Shown: positions 44,770 through 52,907 of the stretch, in pieces | Numbering within the stretch: the first letter of the stretch is position 1 | How the letters are laid out: every line of letters begins with the position of its first letter | Assembly (NCBI GenBank): GCA_017305195.1 | Contig: JAFKMU010000046.1 | Span: 62,001 to 126,000, forward strand | Length of the DNA stretch: 64,000 bases | Reading direction: 5' to 3' | Source of the DNA: Verrucomicrobiota bacterium | Lineage (GTDB): Bacteria > Verrucomicrobiota > Verrucomicrobiia > Chthoniobacterales > Terrimicrobiaceae | Translations under genes and position numbers: made by a program | The notes under the pieces: generated by a model | What the model saw: the letters and a program-made list of their open reading frames with translations, nothing else | Told to the model about the DNA's origin: nothing | Database searches by the model: none

Positions 44770-45756
44770 TTAAACGGTTTGCTTTTGAGCCTTGGTGATG
44801 GAGACCGCCTGAACGGAGGCTTGCAAATCAGCGTTCCAGTCCTTGAGCCGCGGACAGTCGGAGGAGATTTTGAAACCCGTCCAATCTACGGTATCGTTCC
44901 ATGCCTTTTGCCAGCCGCGTTCCCCAGCGGCGTCATTATCGAGGCCGACAACAAACCGCTGGCGGCGGTCGTATGCCTGCCACAAAAGTTCGTCCGGCAC
45001 GGTCGAACCGCTGCAACTCACGACTGCAAGGCGGTCATTCCGGCTCGCGAAAAGGGTGTAATAGCTCAAGGCGTCGATGGGCGATTCGACGGCCACGACA
45101 GAATGAGCCTCGCGGAGGCTGCCCACGGCAAACCATGCCCTGAGCTTGTTTCCCAAGGTCGGCCGGAAGGCCGATTCGTGCCGGGTGTCGCGCAAGGTCG
45201 CCCCGACCACCTTCCCGCAATCCGTCCGATGCAGGAAAATAAGGCTCGGATTCGGGCGATGGTCATTCGCGTAAATCGAGCCGACATCGTGCAGTTCGTC
45301 CACGATGGCGGCTTCGATTCTCCGGGTTTCGACGAGGTAGGCGCGGGCAATCGGCCAGTTGGAATCGTCGCGAGCGGCGTATTTCGCTATCAACTGCGGG
45401 AACGGGAGCCGGTCGGATTCAGCCGGTTTTCCGGCAGGAAAGGCGATACCTGGACAGTTCGCGGCCAAGGGTCGGAATTGGGTGGCGAGGGTCTGGCAGG
45501 CGGCGGGAAAGTCGTCGCCGGTCAGGTGCATTTGAAGGTCAATCGCCCCGGCCCCGCCAGTGCCGGTCTTGTTGTCGAACCAGCGGTTGCCAGTCACGAC
45601 AATATTGTGCCGGTCGGTTCTCGCGCGGAAGCTCTGGCCCTCGGGCTTGAGATCAAGGCCATGCCAGACCAGCAAGGCCGGGAGGGAAATCGTCCGCAAA
45701 TCGTCGGCGGATGGCGCGGCATTTGCCGCTTCCAACTGGAAAGCGGATGCGCTCAT
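44770..45756 (-). CDS. TOPRIM-domain DNA primase-like protein
   Basis: 328 aa from the ATG at 45756. The N-terminal half resembles DUF3991-type primase regions (VTGNRWFDNKTGTGGAGAIDLQMHL). The TOPRIM motifs are AVESPIDALSYY and VVGLDNDAAGERGW. It likely primes complementary-strand synthesis after transfer. The start overlaps the upstream stop by one base (TAATG). It precedes the helicase gene by 13 bp. Confidence 0.83.
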   Translation of the reverse strand: MSASAFQLEAANAAPSADDLRTISLPALLVWHGLDLKPEGQSFRARTDRHNIVVTGNRWFDNKTGTGGAGAIDLQMHLTGDDFPAACQTLATQFRPLAANCPGIAFPAGKPAESDRLPFPQLIAKYAARDDSNWPIARAYLVETRRIEAAIVDELHDVGSIYANDHRPNPSLIFLHRTDCGKVVGATLRDTRHESAFRPTLGNKLRAWFAVGSLREAHSVVAVESPIDALSYYTLFASRNDRLAVVSCSGSTVPDELLWQAYDRRQRFVVGLDNDAAGERGWQKAWNDTVDWTGFKISSDCPRLKDWNADLQASVQAVSITKAQKQTV

Positions 45757-46070
45757 TACCAGCCGATGCGATGGCAAAAGTCGGAAACGAGTTCGTCCAC
45801 CACGGCTTGGGGTGTTCCGACCGTTGCCCCGAGTTCCGCAATGGTGGCTTCCCCGAGCAAATCGGCCCGAACGCAATAAAGAACCACCGAAGCGCGGAGT
45901 CCCTTCTGCTCAACGGTGGTTGCTTCCGCGACCCAGCCAAAGGTGCGGCTCAGAACTTCGCAAATGCGCTGTAGCTGATCTCCCGGCGTTGGGAGGGGTT
46001 CGAGAAAATCGACCGGATGGCGGCGGTCGGAGTGGCTGATGTCATTGTCGAGGGTGGCATGTGCTTTCAT
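45756..46070 (-). CDS. Hypothetical protein upstream of primase
   Basis: 104 aa. The C-terminal half (EATIAELGATVGTPQAVVDELVSDF) has a helix-turn-helix-like rhythm, so a DNA-binding role is possible but unproven. It is translationally coupled to the primase. The palindrome at 46103-46120 lies 32 nt upstream of its start. Confidence 0.6.
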   Translation of the reverse strand: MKAHATLDNDISHSDRRHPVDFLEPLPTPGDQLQRICEVLSRTFGWVAEATTVEQKGLRASVVLYCVRADLLGEATIAELGATVGTPQAVVDELVSDFCHRIGW

Positions 46071-46102
46071 GCAGCGACATTCGCACGGAAAGTCACGCCC
46101 CT

Positions 46103-46120
46103 AGCCCCGAGTCCGGGGCA
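46103..46120 (-). repeat. Dispersed 18-bp hairpin palindrome, copy 3 (variant)
   Basis: AGCCCCGAGTCCGGGGCA: the 6-base GC-rich stem is intact with two differences from the other copies (first base and one centre base). It lies in the 60-bp gap between two minus-strand genes, 32 nt upstream of the start at 46070. Confidence 0.65.
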
Positions 46121-46130
46121 ACTTTTTAGT

Positions 46131-46373
46131 TCATTCCCACCGGATAAACGCGGCTCTCTGCTGTCGCAGCTTGGTCAAGAGAATGCGCAATTCCACATAG
46201 GCGTCAGTGGCGATGGCTTGAAACTCCTCATCGCCGGTTAGCCGGTATTGCTCGATAGACGAGCGGTAGGCGGCAGCTAGATTCGCGTGAAGGTGAACAT
46301 TCTCGCCGCTGCAAAGCTCTTCAACCTGCTGCAATAGAACTTGGTCGAGTTGTTGGCAGGTGTTTCGTTCCAT
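46131..46373 (-). CDS. Small helical hypothetical protein
   Basis: 80 aa, all-helical appearance (QLDQVLLQQVEELCSGE, AYVELRILLTKLRQQ). No family recognised. It lies between the response-regulator gene and the 104-aa gene, same strand, and is probably part of the primase-helicase operon. Confidence 0.55.
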   Translation of the reverse strand: MERNTCQQLDQVLLQQVEELCSGENVHLHANLAAAYRSSIEQYRLTGDEEFQAIATDAYVELRILLTKLRQQRAAFIRWE

Positions 46374-46396
46374 TTGGATTTCTGGAATCTTGGCGC

Positions 46397-47086
46397 TCAG
46401 TCGTCTTCGACCGCGCTCAGAACTCTTTCATAGGGGGAAGGTTTTGGCAGGAAAAGGCGCACCCCCAAGCGTCGGTATTGAGCTTCCCTGTCCGGGTTCA
46501 GGAACGCGAACGTGACGATGATTTTGGGAAGGGAGCGGGTATCCCTGAGCGCGGCAATCAACTCCAAGCCGTCCATGCGGGGCAGACGGTCATCCGTGAT
46601 AAGCACGTCGTAGGTTCCGGCCTCGGCCATATTACGAAGGGCGGCCCGCCCATCATCGCAACAGGTCACAGAATGCCCGCGCCCGGAAAGCCATTCGGAT
46701 AGCATTTCTTGCTGAGGTGGGCTTTCCTCTGCGTAGATAATACGGAGTTTTTTGGCTGGCGCGGCGCTTGGCTTCTCGGCCTCGGGAAGCTGAATTTTCA
46801 GTGTCCGCCCTTTCCAGTCGATCACGAAAGGCACCGTCTCCGTCATCCATGCACGGCCTCCAATGGCGAAATGGATTCGCCCCGAGTCTCCATCCTGAAT
46901 TTCTATCGCGTGCTCTTCGGCGGGGATTTCAACGGTCAGCGCCCCGGCTGTAATCGCTCTTTCCACCTTCGAAGCATTTTCGGCGAGAATCCGTCTGACC
47001 AAGGCAGCGAGCTGCGAGGGTTGCTTGGGGTCAGTCTGCTGCCGATCAATCCGCAGTGACAGAGTGGAGCGTATTGGGGAATCCAC
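46397..47086 (-). CDS. Response regulator with N-terminal unknown domain
   Basis: About 229 aa if the GTG at 47086 is used; a TTG at 47104 is an alternative, and the longer frame to 47188 would run over the operator and the XRE gene. The C-terminal receiver domain has DVLITDDRLPRMDG (phospho-acceptor Asp) and LFLPKP (conserved Lys). The N-terminal ~110 residues are not recognised (AIEIQDGDSGRIHFAIGGRAW). No kinase is adjacent. Divergent from the XRE gene across a 26-bp palindrome. Confidence 0.65.
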   Translation of the reverse strand: MDSPIRSTLSLRIDRQQTDPKQPSQLAALVRRILAENASKVERAITAGALTVEIPAEEHAIEIQDGDSGRIHFAIGGRAWMTETVPFVIDWKGRTLKIQLPEAEKPSAAPAKKLRIIYAEESPPQQEMLSEWLSGRGHSVTCCDDGRAALRNMAEAGTYDVLITDDRLPRMDGLELIAALRDTRSLPKIIVTFAFLNPDREAQYRRLGVRLFLPKPSPYERVLSAVEDD

Positions 47087-47124
47087 CAAAGCGAGAGTAG
47101 GCAAGTAGTTCCCATGAGCAACAG

Positions 47125-47150
47125 AAATCGTCCATAAATATGGACGATTT
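47125..47150. promoter_or_regulatory. 26-bp perfect palindrome in a divergent promoter
   Basis: AAATCGTCCATA-AA-TATGGACGATTT: 12-base perfect arms around AA. It lies between the response-regulator and XRE genes, so it is a strong operator candidate for the XRE protein. Confidence 0.75.
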
Positions 47151-47162
47151 TCCCGATATGGA

Positions 47163-47408
47163 TTGGCCGTGTCCAACCCTCTCGCCAAATCGTTATCCGA
47201 TAATTTGCGGAAGCGGCGTGGCGAACTCAGCTACGCACAATTTGCGCAGAAACTCGGGGTGTCGAAATCTCTTGCCCACAAGCTGGAAGCCTCGGGTGAA
47301 GGTGTCACGCTGGCAACGGTGTATAAAATCGCCTGCGCCATGGGGTGCAGCGTGGAGGACCTCATTGGGGAAGAGGCCGTGAGAAAAAAGCGGTCGAGGC
47401 GGGGATAA
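47163..47408 (+). CDS. XRE-family transcriptional regulator
   Basis: 81 aa with a TTG start (GTG at 47169 is possible). A single XRE HTH covers most of the protein: LSDNLRKRRGELSYAQFAQKLGVSKSLAHKLE, then the typical end GCSVEDLIGE. The palindrome at 47125-47150 is immediately upstream, suggesting autoregulation and control of the divergent response regulator and the primase-helicase operon. Confidence 0.8.
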   Translation: MAVSNPLAKSLSDNLRKRRGELSYAQFAQKLGVSKSLAHKLEASGEGVTLATVYKIACAMGCSVEDLIGEEAVRKKRSRRG

Positions 47409-47529
47409 CCGCTTTGTCATCTAGCAGGAGGGAAGAGGGTGGGAAGTTCGAATTGCCGTTATTGTCACGGTTCAGCCATTGAGGCTCAAAAACTTATGCC
47501 CCTTGCTTCGAGTTGGGAACGGATTGCTC

Positions 47530-47577
47530 TGGATAAAAACCTAGATAGATGTGAATATGTGCCTTGGTTTTTATCCA
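47530..47577. promoter_or_regulatory. Inverted repeat upstream of the AbiE operon
   Basis: TGGATAAAAACC (47530-47541) and GGTTTTTATCCA (47566-47577), perfect 12-base arms separated by 24 bp, ending 9 bp before the antitoxin ATG. AbiEi antitoxins are known to autorepress through promoter inverted repeats. Confidence 0.75.
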
Positions 47578-47586
47578 AGGCATCCC

Positions 47587-48189
47587 ATGAGCACATCTAT
47601 TCAACGGGCGGAACGGCTGTTCAAAGCGAACGGCGGGCTTATCCGCACCCGTGACGCCATCAAGGCGGGAGTGCATCCGCGCACGCTTTATGAAATGCGG
47701 GACGCGGGACTCGTGGAACAAGCCGACCGGGGGATTTTTCGCCTCGCGGGGCTTCCCCCACTGACGAATCCCGATCTTGCTCTGATAGCCAAACGGGTTC
47801 CTTCGGCGGTGGTTTGCCTCATCAGCGCGCTCGCCTTCCACGAGCTGACTACCCAGATCCCCCACACGGTGCAACTCGCGCTGCGCCCCGGAAGCTGGAT
47901 GCCCAAAATCGAGCACCCACCGATTGAAGTGTTTCACTTCTCCCCGGAATCCCTGTCCAGCGGAGTCGAAAATCATCTCATCGACGGTGTGACCGTCCGC
48001 GTCTTCAGCAGGGAAAAAACTCTGGCCGACATATTCAAATTCCGCAACCGAATCGGAATGGAGGTCGCCACGGAGGCGCTTCGCAACTATGCCCGCAGCA
48101 AACGGCGGCGGTTCGACAAGGTCCTGGACTTCGCCCGCGTGTGCCGGGTGGAATCCGTCATGCGGCCCTATCTAGAGGCCGTGGCGTGA
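47587..48189 (+). CDS. abiEi: AbiEi-type antitoxin
   Basis: Type IV antitoxin and autorepressor, 200 aa from the ATG at 47587. N-terminal winged-helix domain (GLIRTRDAIKAGVHPRTLYEMRDAGLVEQADRG, about 16-48), then the AbiEi C-terminal domain (AVVCLISALAFHELT, FSREKTLADIFKFRNRIG). It overlaps the toxin gene by 4 bp (GTGA) and is preceded by a perfect inverted repeat. Confidence 0.87.
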   Translation: MSTSIQRAERLFKANGGLIRTRDAIKAGVHPRTLYEMRDAGLVEQADRGIFRLAGLPPLTNPDLALIAKRVPSAVVCLISALAFHELTTQIPHTVQLALRPGSWMPKIEHPPIEVFHFSPESLSSGVENHLIDGVTVRVFSREKTLADIFKFRNRIGMEVATEALRNYARSKRRRFDKVLDFARVCRVESVMRPYLEAVA

Positions 48190-49094
48190 GCGCACTCAAA
48201 AACGTCGGAGCCTCGGTTCACCAGCGCCTCAAGAATGCGTCGAAGGAATCGGGCCGTTCCTTCAACGATCTCGTCCAATATTATGCGCTGGAAAGGTGGC
48301 TCTATCGGTTGTCGCAGTCTCGGCACCAAAACCTTTTCATTCTCAAAGGAGCCTTGATGCTCGTCGCTTGGCGTGCGCCGATTCTGCGTGTGACTCGCGA
48401 CATTGATCTGCTGGCCAGAACCAGCAATGACCTCAAAGCCATCAAGTCCATCATTTCGGAAATTTGCCAAACGGGGGTCGAAGAGGATGGCGTTGTCTTT
48501 GACCCGGAAAGCGTCACCACCATTAGAATCGCCGAAGACGCCGACTATGAAGGGGTAAGGGCGAGTTTCAACGGAAGGCTGGCAACCACACGGCTCGCAA
48601 TGCAGATTGATATGGGGTTCAGCGACGTGGTGACGCCTGGGCCAGTGGAAATCAATTACCCGGCCATTCTCGACTATCCTGCCCCCGTTCTCAGCGCCTA
48701 CAACCGGGAAACGGCCATTGCCGAAAAATTCGAGGCGATGATTTCCTTGGGACGACTCAACAGCCGCATGAAGGATTTTTTCGATGTGTGGATGCTGGCG
48801 AAAACCTCGGATTTCCACGGAGCCGATTTGAGTGCCGCCGTTCTTGCCACTTTTCGCAGAAGGGGAACGGAGTTTGCTGCCGCGCCACAGGTATTCGAGG
48901 GGGATTTTGCTCTCGATTCCTCCAAGCAATCACAGTGGGCGGGCTTTTTGAAACGGATGCGGCCCTCGGAAGCGCCGCCTGCATTCCCCGATACTCTCGC
49001 TTCGATCCGCATGTTTTTGGAACCTATTCACCTTTCTCTGCGCTCAGAAGTCGCCTTCGATAGAATCTGGAAACATCCAGGGCCTTGGGCGTAA
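48186..49094 (+). CDS. abiEii: AbiEii/AbiGii nucleotidyltransferase toxin
   Basis: 302 aa, GTG start at 48186. Nucleotidyltransferase motif FILKGALMLVAWRAPILRVTRDIDLLA, later AEKFEAMISLGRLNSRMKDFFDVWML, both typical of the AbiEii family (abortive infection / element maintenance). Located beside the att site, it probably stabilises the element. Confidence 0.87.
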   Translation: MSALKNVGASVHQRLKNASKESGRSFNDLVQYYALERWLYRLSQSRHQNLFILKGALMLVAWRAPILRVTRDIDLLARTSNDLKAIKSIISEICQTGVEEDGVVFDPESVTTIRIAEDADYEGVRASFNGRLATTRLAMQIDMGFSDVVTPGPVEINYPAILDYPAPVLSAYNRETAIAEKFEAMISLGRLNSRMKDFFDVWMLAKTSDFHGADLSAAVLATFRRRGTEFAAAPQVFEGDFALDSSKQSQWAGFLKRMRPSEAPPAFPDTLASIRMFLEPIHLSLRSEVAFDRIWKHPGPWA

Positions 49095-49271
49095 TCAGCG
49101 CCATGGGCGGAATACTTCAAGCCGCTATCGCTCGCTCAAGATACCAGTAAAGGGCTAGAGAGGGTCGCGAAGCTCCCCAAAAAGCCGCTGAACGGTGATG
49201 TTTTTGGGTAACAATGGGTAACAGCGAAACCAGCTTTTTCCATCATTTCCCATATCCCGCACTTTTGCATT

Positions 49272-49310
49272 AAAAAACCCGCAGAGCCTGTATTTATCAG
49301 GGTTTGCGGG
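49272..49310 (-). terminator. Rho-independent terminator downstream of the tRNA remnant
   Basis: Minus strand: CCCGCA...CCTG...CAGG...TGCGGG followed by TTTTTT. It lies 22 bp beyond the CCA end of the tRNA-like remnant, the expected position for the original tRNA terminator. Confidence 0.7.
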
Positions 49311-49331
49311 CGATTTCGGGGTCCTAAAAAA

Positions 49332-49354
49332 TGGTGCGCGATACAGGGTTCGAA
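49332..49354 (-). other. att-like site: tRNA 3'-end remnant
   Basis: Minus strand reads TTCGAAC-CCTGT-ATCGCGC-ACCA: T-loop, 3' strand of the T-stem, 3' strand of the acceptor stem, discriminator and CCA. The 5' part of a tRNA is absent, since the neighbouring bases do not pair with the T-stem. The integrase gene starts 75 bp away. This is the standard layout of an integrase attachment site. Confidence 0.75.
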
Positions 49355-49429
49355 TACGCAATCATTACGAGGGAAAAAGACAAAAAAAAGAGCTTGGGTG
49401 TCAGTATGGGTGTCTGATATGGTGTTTTC

Positions 49430-50722
49430 ATGCCTGAAACGACTGCCACCCCCGAGAAAGAAGCCGGTCCCGTCGATGTCATCGAGAGCCGGGGCGTTCG
49501 GATTCCAATCTACCTCAACCCCCGTCGCGGGAAGGTAAGCTACCTCGTCACCTACTTCGCCAAAGGAGAGCGGAAGCGGGAGCGCATCCCGAATTTGGCC
49601 GATGCCCGGAAGCGGGCCAAGGCGCTCGTCCCGGAACTGCTGGAAGGCAAGGTTCACGTCTCCTCGTTTACCCTCAAGCAGACGGCTGCGATCAACGATG
49701 CGGTGGAGATTCTGGCTCCCTTTCATGTGAGCATTACGGAAGTGGCGAGGCAGTACGCCCATGCGCACAAGGTACTCGATGGCAGGCCGCTGGTGGAAGC
49801 CGTGGATTTTTACGCCAAGCATCTGGCGCGGGAGGCCCTTCATGGGGCGCTGTCGCCTGTCACGCTGCCCGATCTCGTAAAGAAGTATCTGGAGTCCATC
49901 GACGGCGAGAAATCGAAGCGTTACGTGCAGGACCTTCAGGCGAAGCTCAACCGGGCCGCCAAGGCGTTTTCCGGTCAACTGCGGGAGGTTCGGGCCGATG
50001 ACATCGACAAATGGATCAAGGGCATGGAAGGCGCGGGAAAACGCACCCGCAATAACTACCGCATGGCATTGGTCACGCTCTTCTCGTATGCGCGGGAGAA
50101 GGGCTACCTTCCCCGTGGACAGCAGACAGAGGCGGAATTTGTCACGCGGTTTGATGACAAGAAAGGCGGCAAGATCGGCATTTATACGCCAAAGCAATTC
50201 GCTACCCTGCTTCGGTATGTTGACGAACGGTTTGTGTCCTTCGTCGCGCTGGGTGGCTTTGCCGGTCTTCGCAGCATCGAAATTCTGCGGCTGGAATGGG
50301 AGGATGTTTGGTTTGAAAAAGGCTTTATCGAGGTTGGCCGGGACAAGTCCAAAACGGCTACCCGGCGTTTGGTGCCCATCTGCCCGGCTTTGGAAGCGTG
50401 GTTGAAACCTCGCGCCAAGGAAAGCGGTTCCATCCTGCCCGACATTCGCAACGAGGTACATTTCACCCGGCTCTTTCATGCCGCCAAGGCGACCTTGAAC
50501 GATGAATCGGGCAAGCCCCGCGTAAAACTGGTTCACAATGGCCTGCGGCATTCTTTCTGCTCCTACCGCATGGCGGAAACGAAAAGCGCCGCACAAGTGG
50601 CGCTGGAGGCCGGGAACAGCCCAAAAATGCTCTTCGAACACTACCGGGAGCTTGTGACCGAAAAAGAGGCCAAGGAGTGGTTTTCGCTTACACCGAAAAT
50701 TGTGCAGAAAATGTCCGCGTGA
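49430..50722 (+). CDS. int: Tyrosine recombinase / integrase
   Basis: 430 aa. An N-terminal arm-type region, a core-binding SAM-like domain (about 140-235) and a catalytic domain. Catalytic residues visible: R281 (GLRSIEILRL), K308 (DKSKTATRR), H369/R373 (HNGLRHSF), H404 and nucleophile Y405 (FEHYREL). Adjacent to the tRNA-like att site, so it most likely integrates element B there. Confidence 0.92.
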   Translation: MPETTATPEKEAGPVDVIESRGVRIPIYLNPRRGKVSYLVTYFAKGERKRERIPNLADARKRAKALVPELLEGKVHVSSFTLKQTAAINDAVEILAPFHVSITEVARQYAHAHKVLDGRPLVEAVDFYAKHLAREALHGALSPVTLPDLVKKYLESIDGEKSKRYVQDLQAKLNRAAKAFSGQLREVRADDIDKWIKGMEGAGKRTRNNYRMALVTLFSYAREKGYLPRGQQTEAEFVTRFDDKKGGKIGIYTPKQFATLLRYVDERFVSFVALGGFAGLRSIEILRLEWEDVWFEKGFIEVGRDKSKTATRRLVPICPALEAWLKPRAKESGSILPDIRNEVHFTRLFHAAKATLNDESGKPRVKLVHNGLRHSFCSYRMAETKSAAQVALEAGNSPKMLFEHYRELVTEKEAKEWFSLTPKIVQKMSA

Positions 50723-50852
50723 TAGCCAAGGCGCGACCTTCTTCCGATGTGGGGGCAATCATTGAGGCCATTTCTGAGCTTGAAATGTAAAAACATCGCC
50801 ATATTCCCCTGCCAAGATTGCCTGTTTCACCTCTTGGGCTAGACATGAAATC

Positions 50853-51068
50853 ATGTCCTCCAAAGAGCAAGGCCAGAGCGGCACGAAACCAGAGCTTCGG
50901 AAAGCTGTGCGCGTTTGGTTGGAAGACGGCACACGCATCCATGGCATGTGGACAGGTACAAATTGGTGGAGCGTTAAGGGCGAAATTTTCCCGGTGAAGT
51001 GGGAGCTTGAGGAGCGTCCAAAGAGGACAAAAAAAATCTCAAAAGTTCTTCCCTCTGAACTGGCCTAG
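50853..51068 (+). CDS. Small hypothetical protein
   Basis: 71 aa, contains VRVWLEDGTRIHGMWTGTNWWSVKGEI, likely a small beta-sheet domain, and a basic tail. No family recognised. It lies downstream of the integrase. Confidence 0.5.
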   Translation: MSSKEQGQSGTKPELRKAVRVWLEDGTRIHGMWTGTNWWSVKGEIFPVKWELEERPKRTKKISKVLPSELA

Positions 51069-51135
51069 TCGGGGGTCTTTTAATGATTGGCTGTCGCCCA
51101 GGTCGCGCCAGAGGCCTGAAACAACCCTATGGCCG

Positions 51136-51399
51136 TCAGACGGAATTCGAGTTTCCTGCATGAAACTCGTCTTCTGTGATTGGAGTTATTTCAACAACAC
51201 TGTCCTCTCGGCGACATAGAGCCAAGAAATCCTCCAAGCGGTCTTCATTGTCCAACAGAAGGAGAATCAACTGTGAGTCTCCCTCACGCTTCCTCGACCA
51301 GCCCTGAACATAGTCCGCATCTCTCAGGGAAATAAAATGAAACCGGTCGAAGGCATGTTGTGAGTCTACAAACCGAATTTTGAGTGGAAACATCGGCAT
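51136..51399 (-). CDS. Small hypothetical protein
   Basis: 87 aa, Asp/Glu-rich (LDNEDRLEDFLALCRREDSVVEITPITEDEF). The ATG at 51393 is an equally possible start. No family recognised. Confidence 0.5.
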   Translation of the reverse strand: MPMFPLKIRFVDSQHAFDRFHFISLRDADYVQGWSRKREGDSQLILLLLDNEDRLEDFLALCRREDSVVEITPITEDEFHAGNSNSV

Positions 51400-51584
51400 A
51401 TTGAGCGCGTCCGCGTTTCAGATATTCAGCAGGGCCAGCTTCGTCAATTCTTGTCCATCCAGTCTGAACGCTTCGTTTCGCGACGGACGAATCATTCTTT
51501 CTTTCCTACCCGGCAAAATAAATGGCCGCGAGGAAAAAGGGGCGATGACAGCCTGCCTGGGTTATCGGCATCAGTTTGGCAACA

Positions 51585-52076
51585 TCAAGTCGCCAGCTTG
51601 CGAAGAAGAAAAAATAAAAGGAGAATGAGGACCGTCAGTCCAAACTTCCCAAGGAAGCTTTTTACGCGGTACAGCGGATTGGCAACCCGCTCTCTCTCGC
51701 GCTGCTCGTATTCCGCTCGCGATACCTCACGACCGTCTTCCTCGAAATAATAGTCATCAGGAGAGCGATAGAACTCGCCCTCATCACCTCGAACACGCGC
51801 ACCGAGTCTAGGCGCAAGGTCAATCATGTATTGAATAAACTCGTCGGATGGGTTCTTCGTCCAAACTACGCCCTCAGACCATTCGAGCCAAGCGGTATCA
51901 ACTCCGCGCCGTCGCACTGTATGGTTTGAGCAGGAAGACTCCGTATTCACGCCTGTGTTCGCTGGATACTCGAATTCAAGGTCAGGTGATGCACGCACGT
52001 AGGCCAGCCACTCGTCCAGTGGTATTTCCGCCTCTGAACCGCGTCCCTCTCGGGTTATTGATACGTGGTAGCCCAT
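51585..52076 (-). CDS. Hypothetical tail-anchored membrane protein
   Basis: 163 aa. A soluble N-terminal domain (GYHVSITREG, WLAYVRASPDLEFEYP, WTKNPSDEFIQYMIDLAPRLGARVRGDEGE) and one C-terminal transmembrane helix (FGLTVLILLLFFLLRKL). Proteins with this N-terminal domain occur scattered in bacteria without known function. Confidence 0.65.
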   Translation of the reverse strand: MGYHVSITREGRGSEAEIPLDEWLAYVRASPDLEFEYPANTGVNTESSCSNHTVRRRGVDTAWLEWSEGVVWTKNPSDEFIQYMIDLAPRLGARVRGDEGEFYRSPDDYYFEEDGREVSRAEYEQRERERVANPLYRVKSFLGKFGLTVLILLLFFLLRKLAT

Positions 52077-52164
52077 GGCATGCGCCTAATAGGCGCTTTT
52101 TCTGTTTTTCTCAATAGCGGTTTCGCGACCAAATTGGCGACAAAGGCAGAAGATGCCTATGTGT

Positions 52165-52389
52165 TTACCTCAAAACTTCGTCGAGCGTGGCCTTGGTGGT
52201 CTGACGGAGCGCTTCGAGGAGTTCTTTTTTCCGGAAGAGCCGGTGCCGGCCGAGTTTGTACGAAGGCAACAGTCCTCGGGACACGTACTGACGCAGAGAG
52301 GAAAACGGCACGCCAAGCCACTCGGCGGCGTCCCGAATTTGGATGAACTCAGCGTTCTCAGAAACTGCTCTTTTTGTTTTCTGCTGCAT
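52165..52389 (-). CDS. Excisionase/MerR-like helix-turn-helix protein
   Basis: 74 aa from the ATG at 52389. Winged-HTH pattern IQIRDAAEWLGVPFSSLRQYVSRGLLPSYKLGRHRLFRKKELLEAL, typical of Xis/AlpA-like or DNA-binding excisionase-family proteins. As it lies on the integrase side of element B it may direct excision. Confidence 0.75.
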   Translation of the reverse strand: MQQKTKRAVSENAEFIQIRDAAEWLGVPFSSLRQYVSRGLLPSYKLGRHRLFRKKELLEALRQTTKATLDEVLR

Positions 52390-52469
52390 GACTTCAAGGA
52401 CATGGGAAGATTGAGGGGGAGAATAATTAACCGTGCGCCGGGCGTTGAACCCGGCGCACGGCACTGGTT

Positions 52470-52829
52470 TCAGCCAAGCTTGATGCCGCTGTTGCGGAGA
52501 TGGTTCTTGGCTCCGACGACAAGCGCCTGTTCCTGACGCTCGGCGCTCATGTTGGGGCTGATGGTGAGCTTGATGCTTTGCACCAAGTCGGCCTGTTCCG
52601 GCTTCGCCAGCCAGGTCTTCACCTTCGCGGTATACCCTTCCTTCTGTTCCTGATCCTTCATCTTGCGGAGCAGGAATTTCCGCTCAAGTTGTTCGCGGGG
52701 CAGGTCCTTGACGTATTGGACCAACTCCGGTTCCGCCTTCATGAAGGCGTCCAGCTTGGCGTTGATTTCGGGGTTGATTTTGAACTGCTTGGCCAGTTCC
52801 TCTTTCTTTTTTGGGGATGCGATTGCCAT
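52470..52829 (-). CDS. Hypothetical helical protein
   Basis: 119 aa, charged and helical (KKKEELAKQFKINPEINAKLDAFMKAEPELVQYVKDLPREQLERKF region). No family recognised. Same strand as the conjugation operon, between the HTH gene and the 96-aa gene. Confidence 0.6.
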   Translation of the reverse strand: MAIASPKKKEELAKQFKINPEINAKLDAFMKAEPELVQYVKDLPREQLERKFLLRKMKDQEQKEGYTAKVKTWLAKPEQADLVQSIKLTISPNMSAERQEQALVVGAKNHLRNSGIKLG

Positions 52830-52907
52830 TGATAATTGCGTTGTGGCGCACGGTGTTTCGGCCTTACGGCCCCGTAACCGTGCTGGTTGACGGGTTCGAT
52901 GGAAGGG

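Larger units (their letters stand above)
1..49331. mobile_element. Element A: ICE-like element with arsenic/phosphate cargo (left end outside window)
   Basis: This span holds a complete set of conjugation functions: VirB2-VirB10-like channel genes, coupling protein, relaxase and primase. It also holds a LytTR two-component pair, a ~24-kb arsenic/phosphate cargo and an AbiE toxin-antitoxin pair. Its right limit is taken as the tRNA-3'-end-like att site at 49332. By analogy with element B, its integrase and excisionase should lie left of base 1. The boundaries are inferred from gene content and the att-like sequence. Confidence 0.6.
49095..49429. other. Gene-free junction region holding att site and terminator
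   Basis: 335 bp between the AbiE toxin and the integrase. It contains a minus-strand terminator (49272-49310) and a tRNA-3'-end-like sequence (49332-49354). The remainder shows no gene. It marks the boundary between element A and element B. Confidence 0.7.

Noticed and set aside
45824..45841. Possible fifth copy of the hairpin palindrome (TTGCCCCGAGTTCCGCAA)
   Set aside because: Only the left arm matches; it lies inside a coding region and lacks the GC-rich right arm.
44779..45879. Plus-strand 366-codon open frame opposite the primase
   Set aside because: Antisense to TOPRIM motifs and without its own signature.
47087..47188. Longer N-terminus for the response regulator, starting at 47188
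   Set aside because: It would read through the 26-bp palindrome and into the divergent XRE gene, so a start near 47086-47104 is more likely.
47439..47654. Plus-strand 71-codon frame upstream of the AbiE genes
   Set aside because: It overlaps the AbiE operator and the antitoxin start, and has no ribosome-binding site or family resemblance.
49136..50758. Minus-strand 540-codon open frame opposite the integrase
   Set aside because: It mirrors the integrase gene codon for codon and has no family signature; the plus-strand integrase has all catalytic residues.
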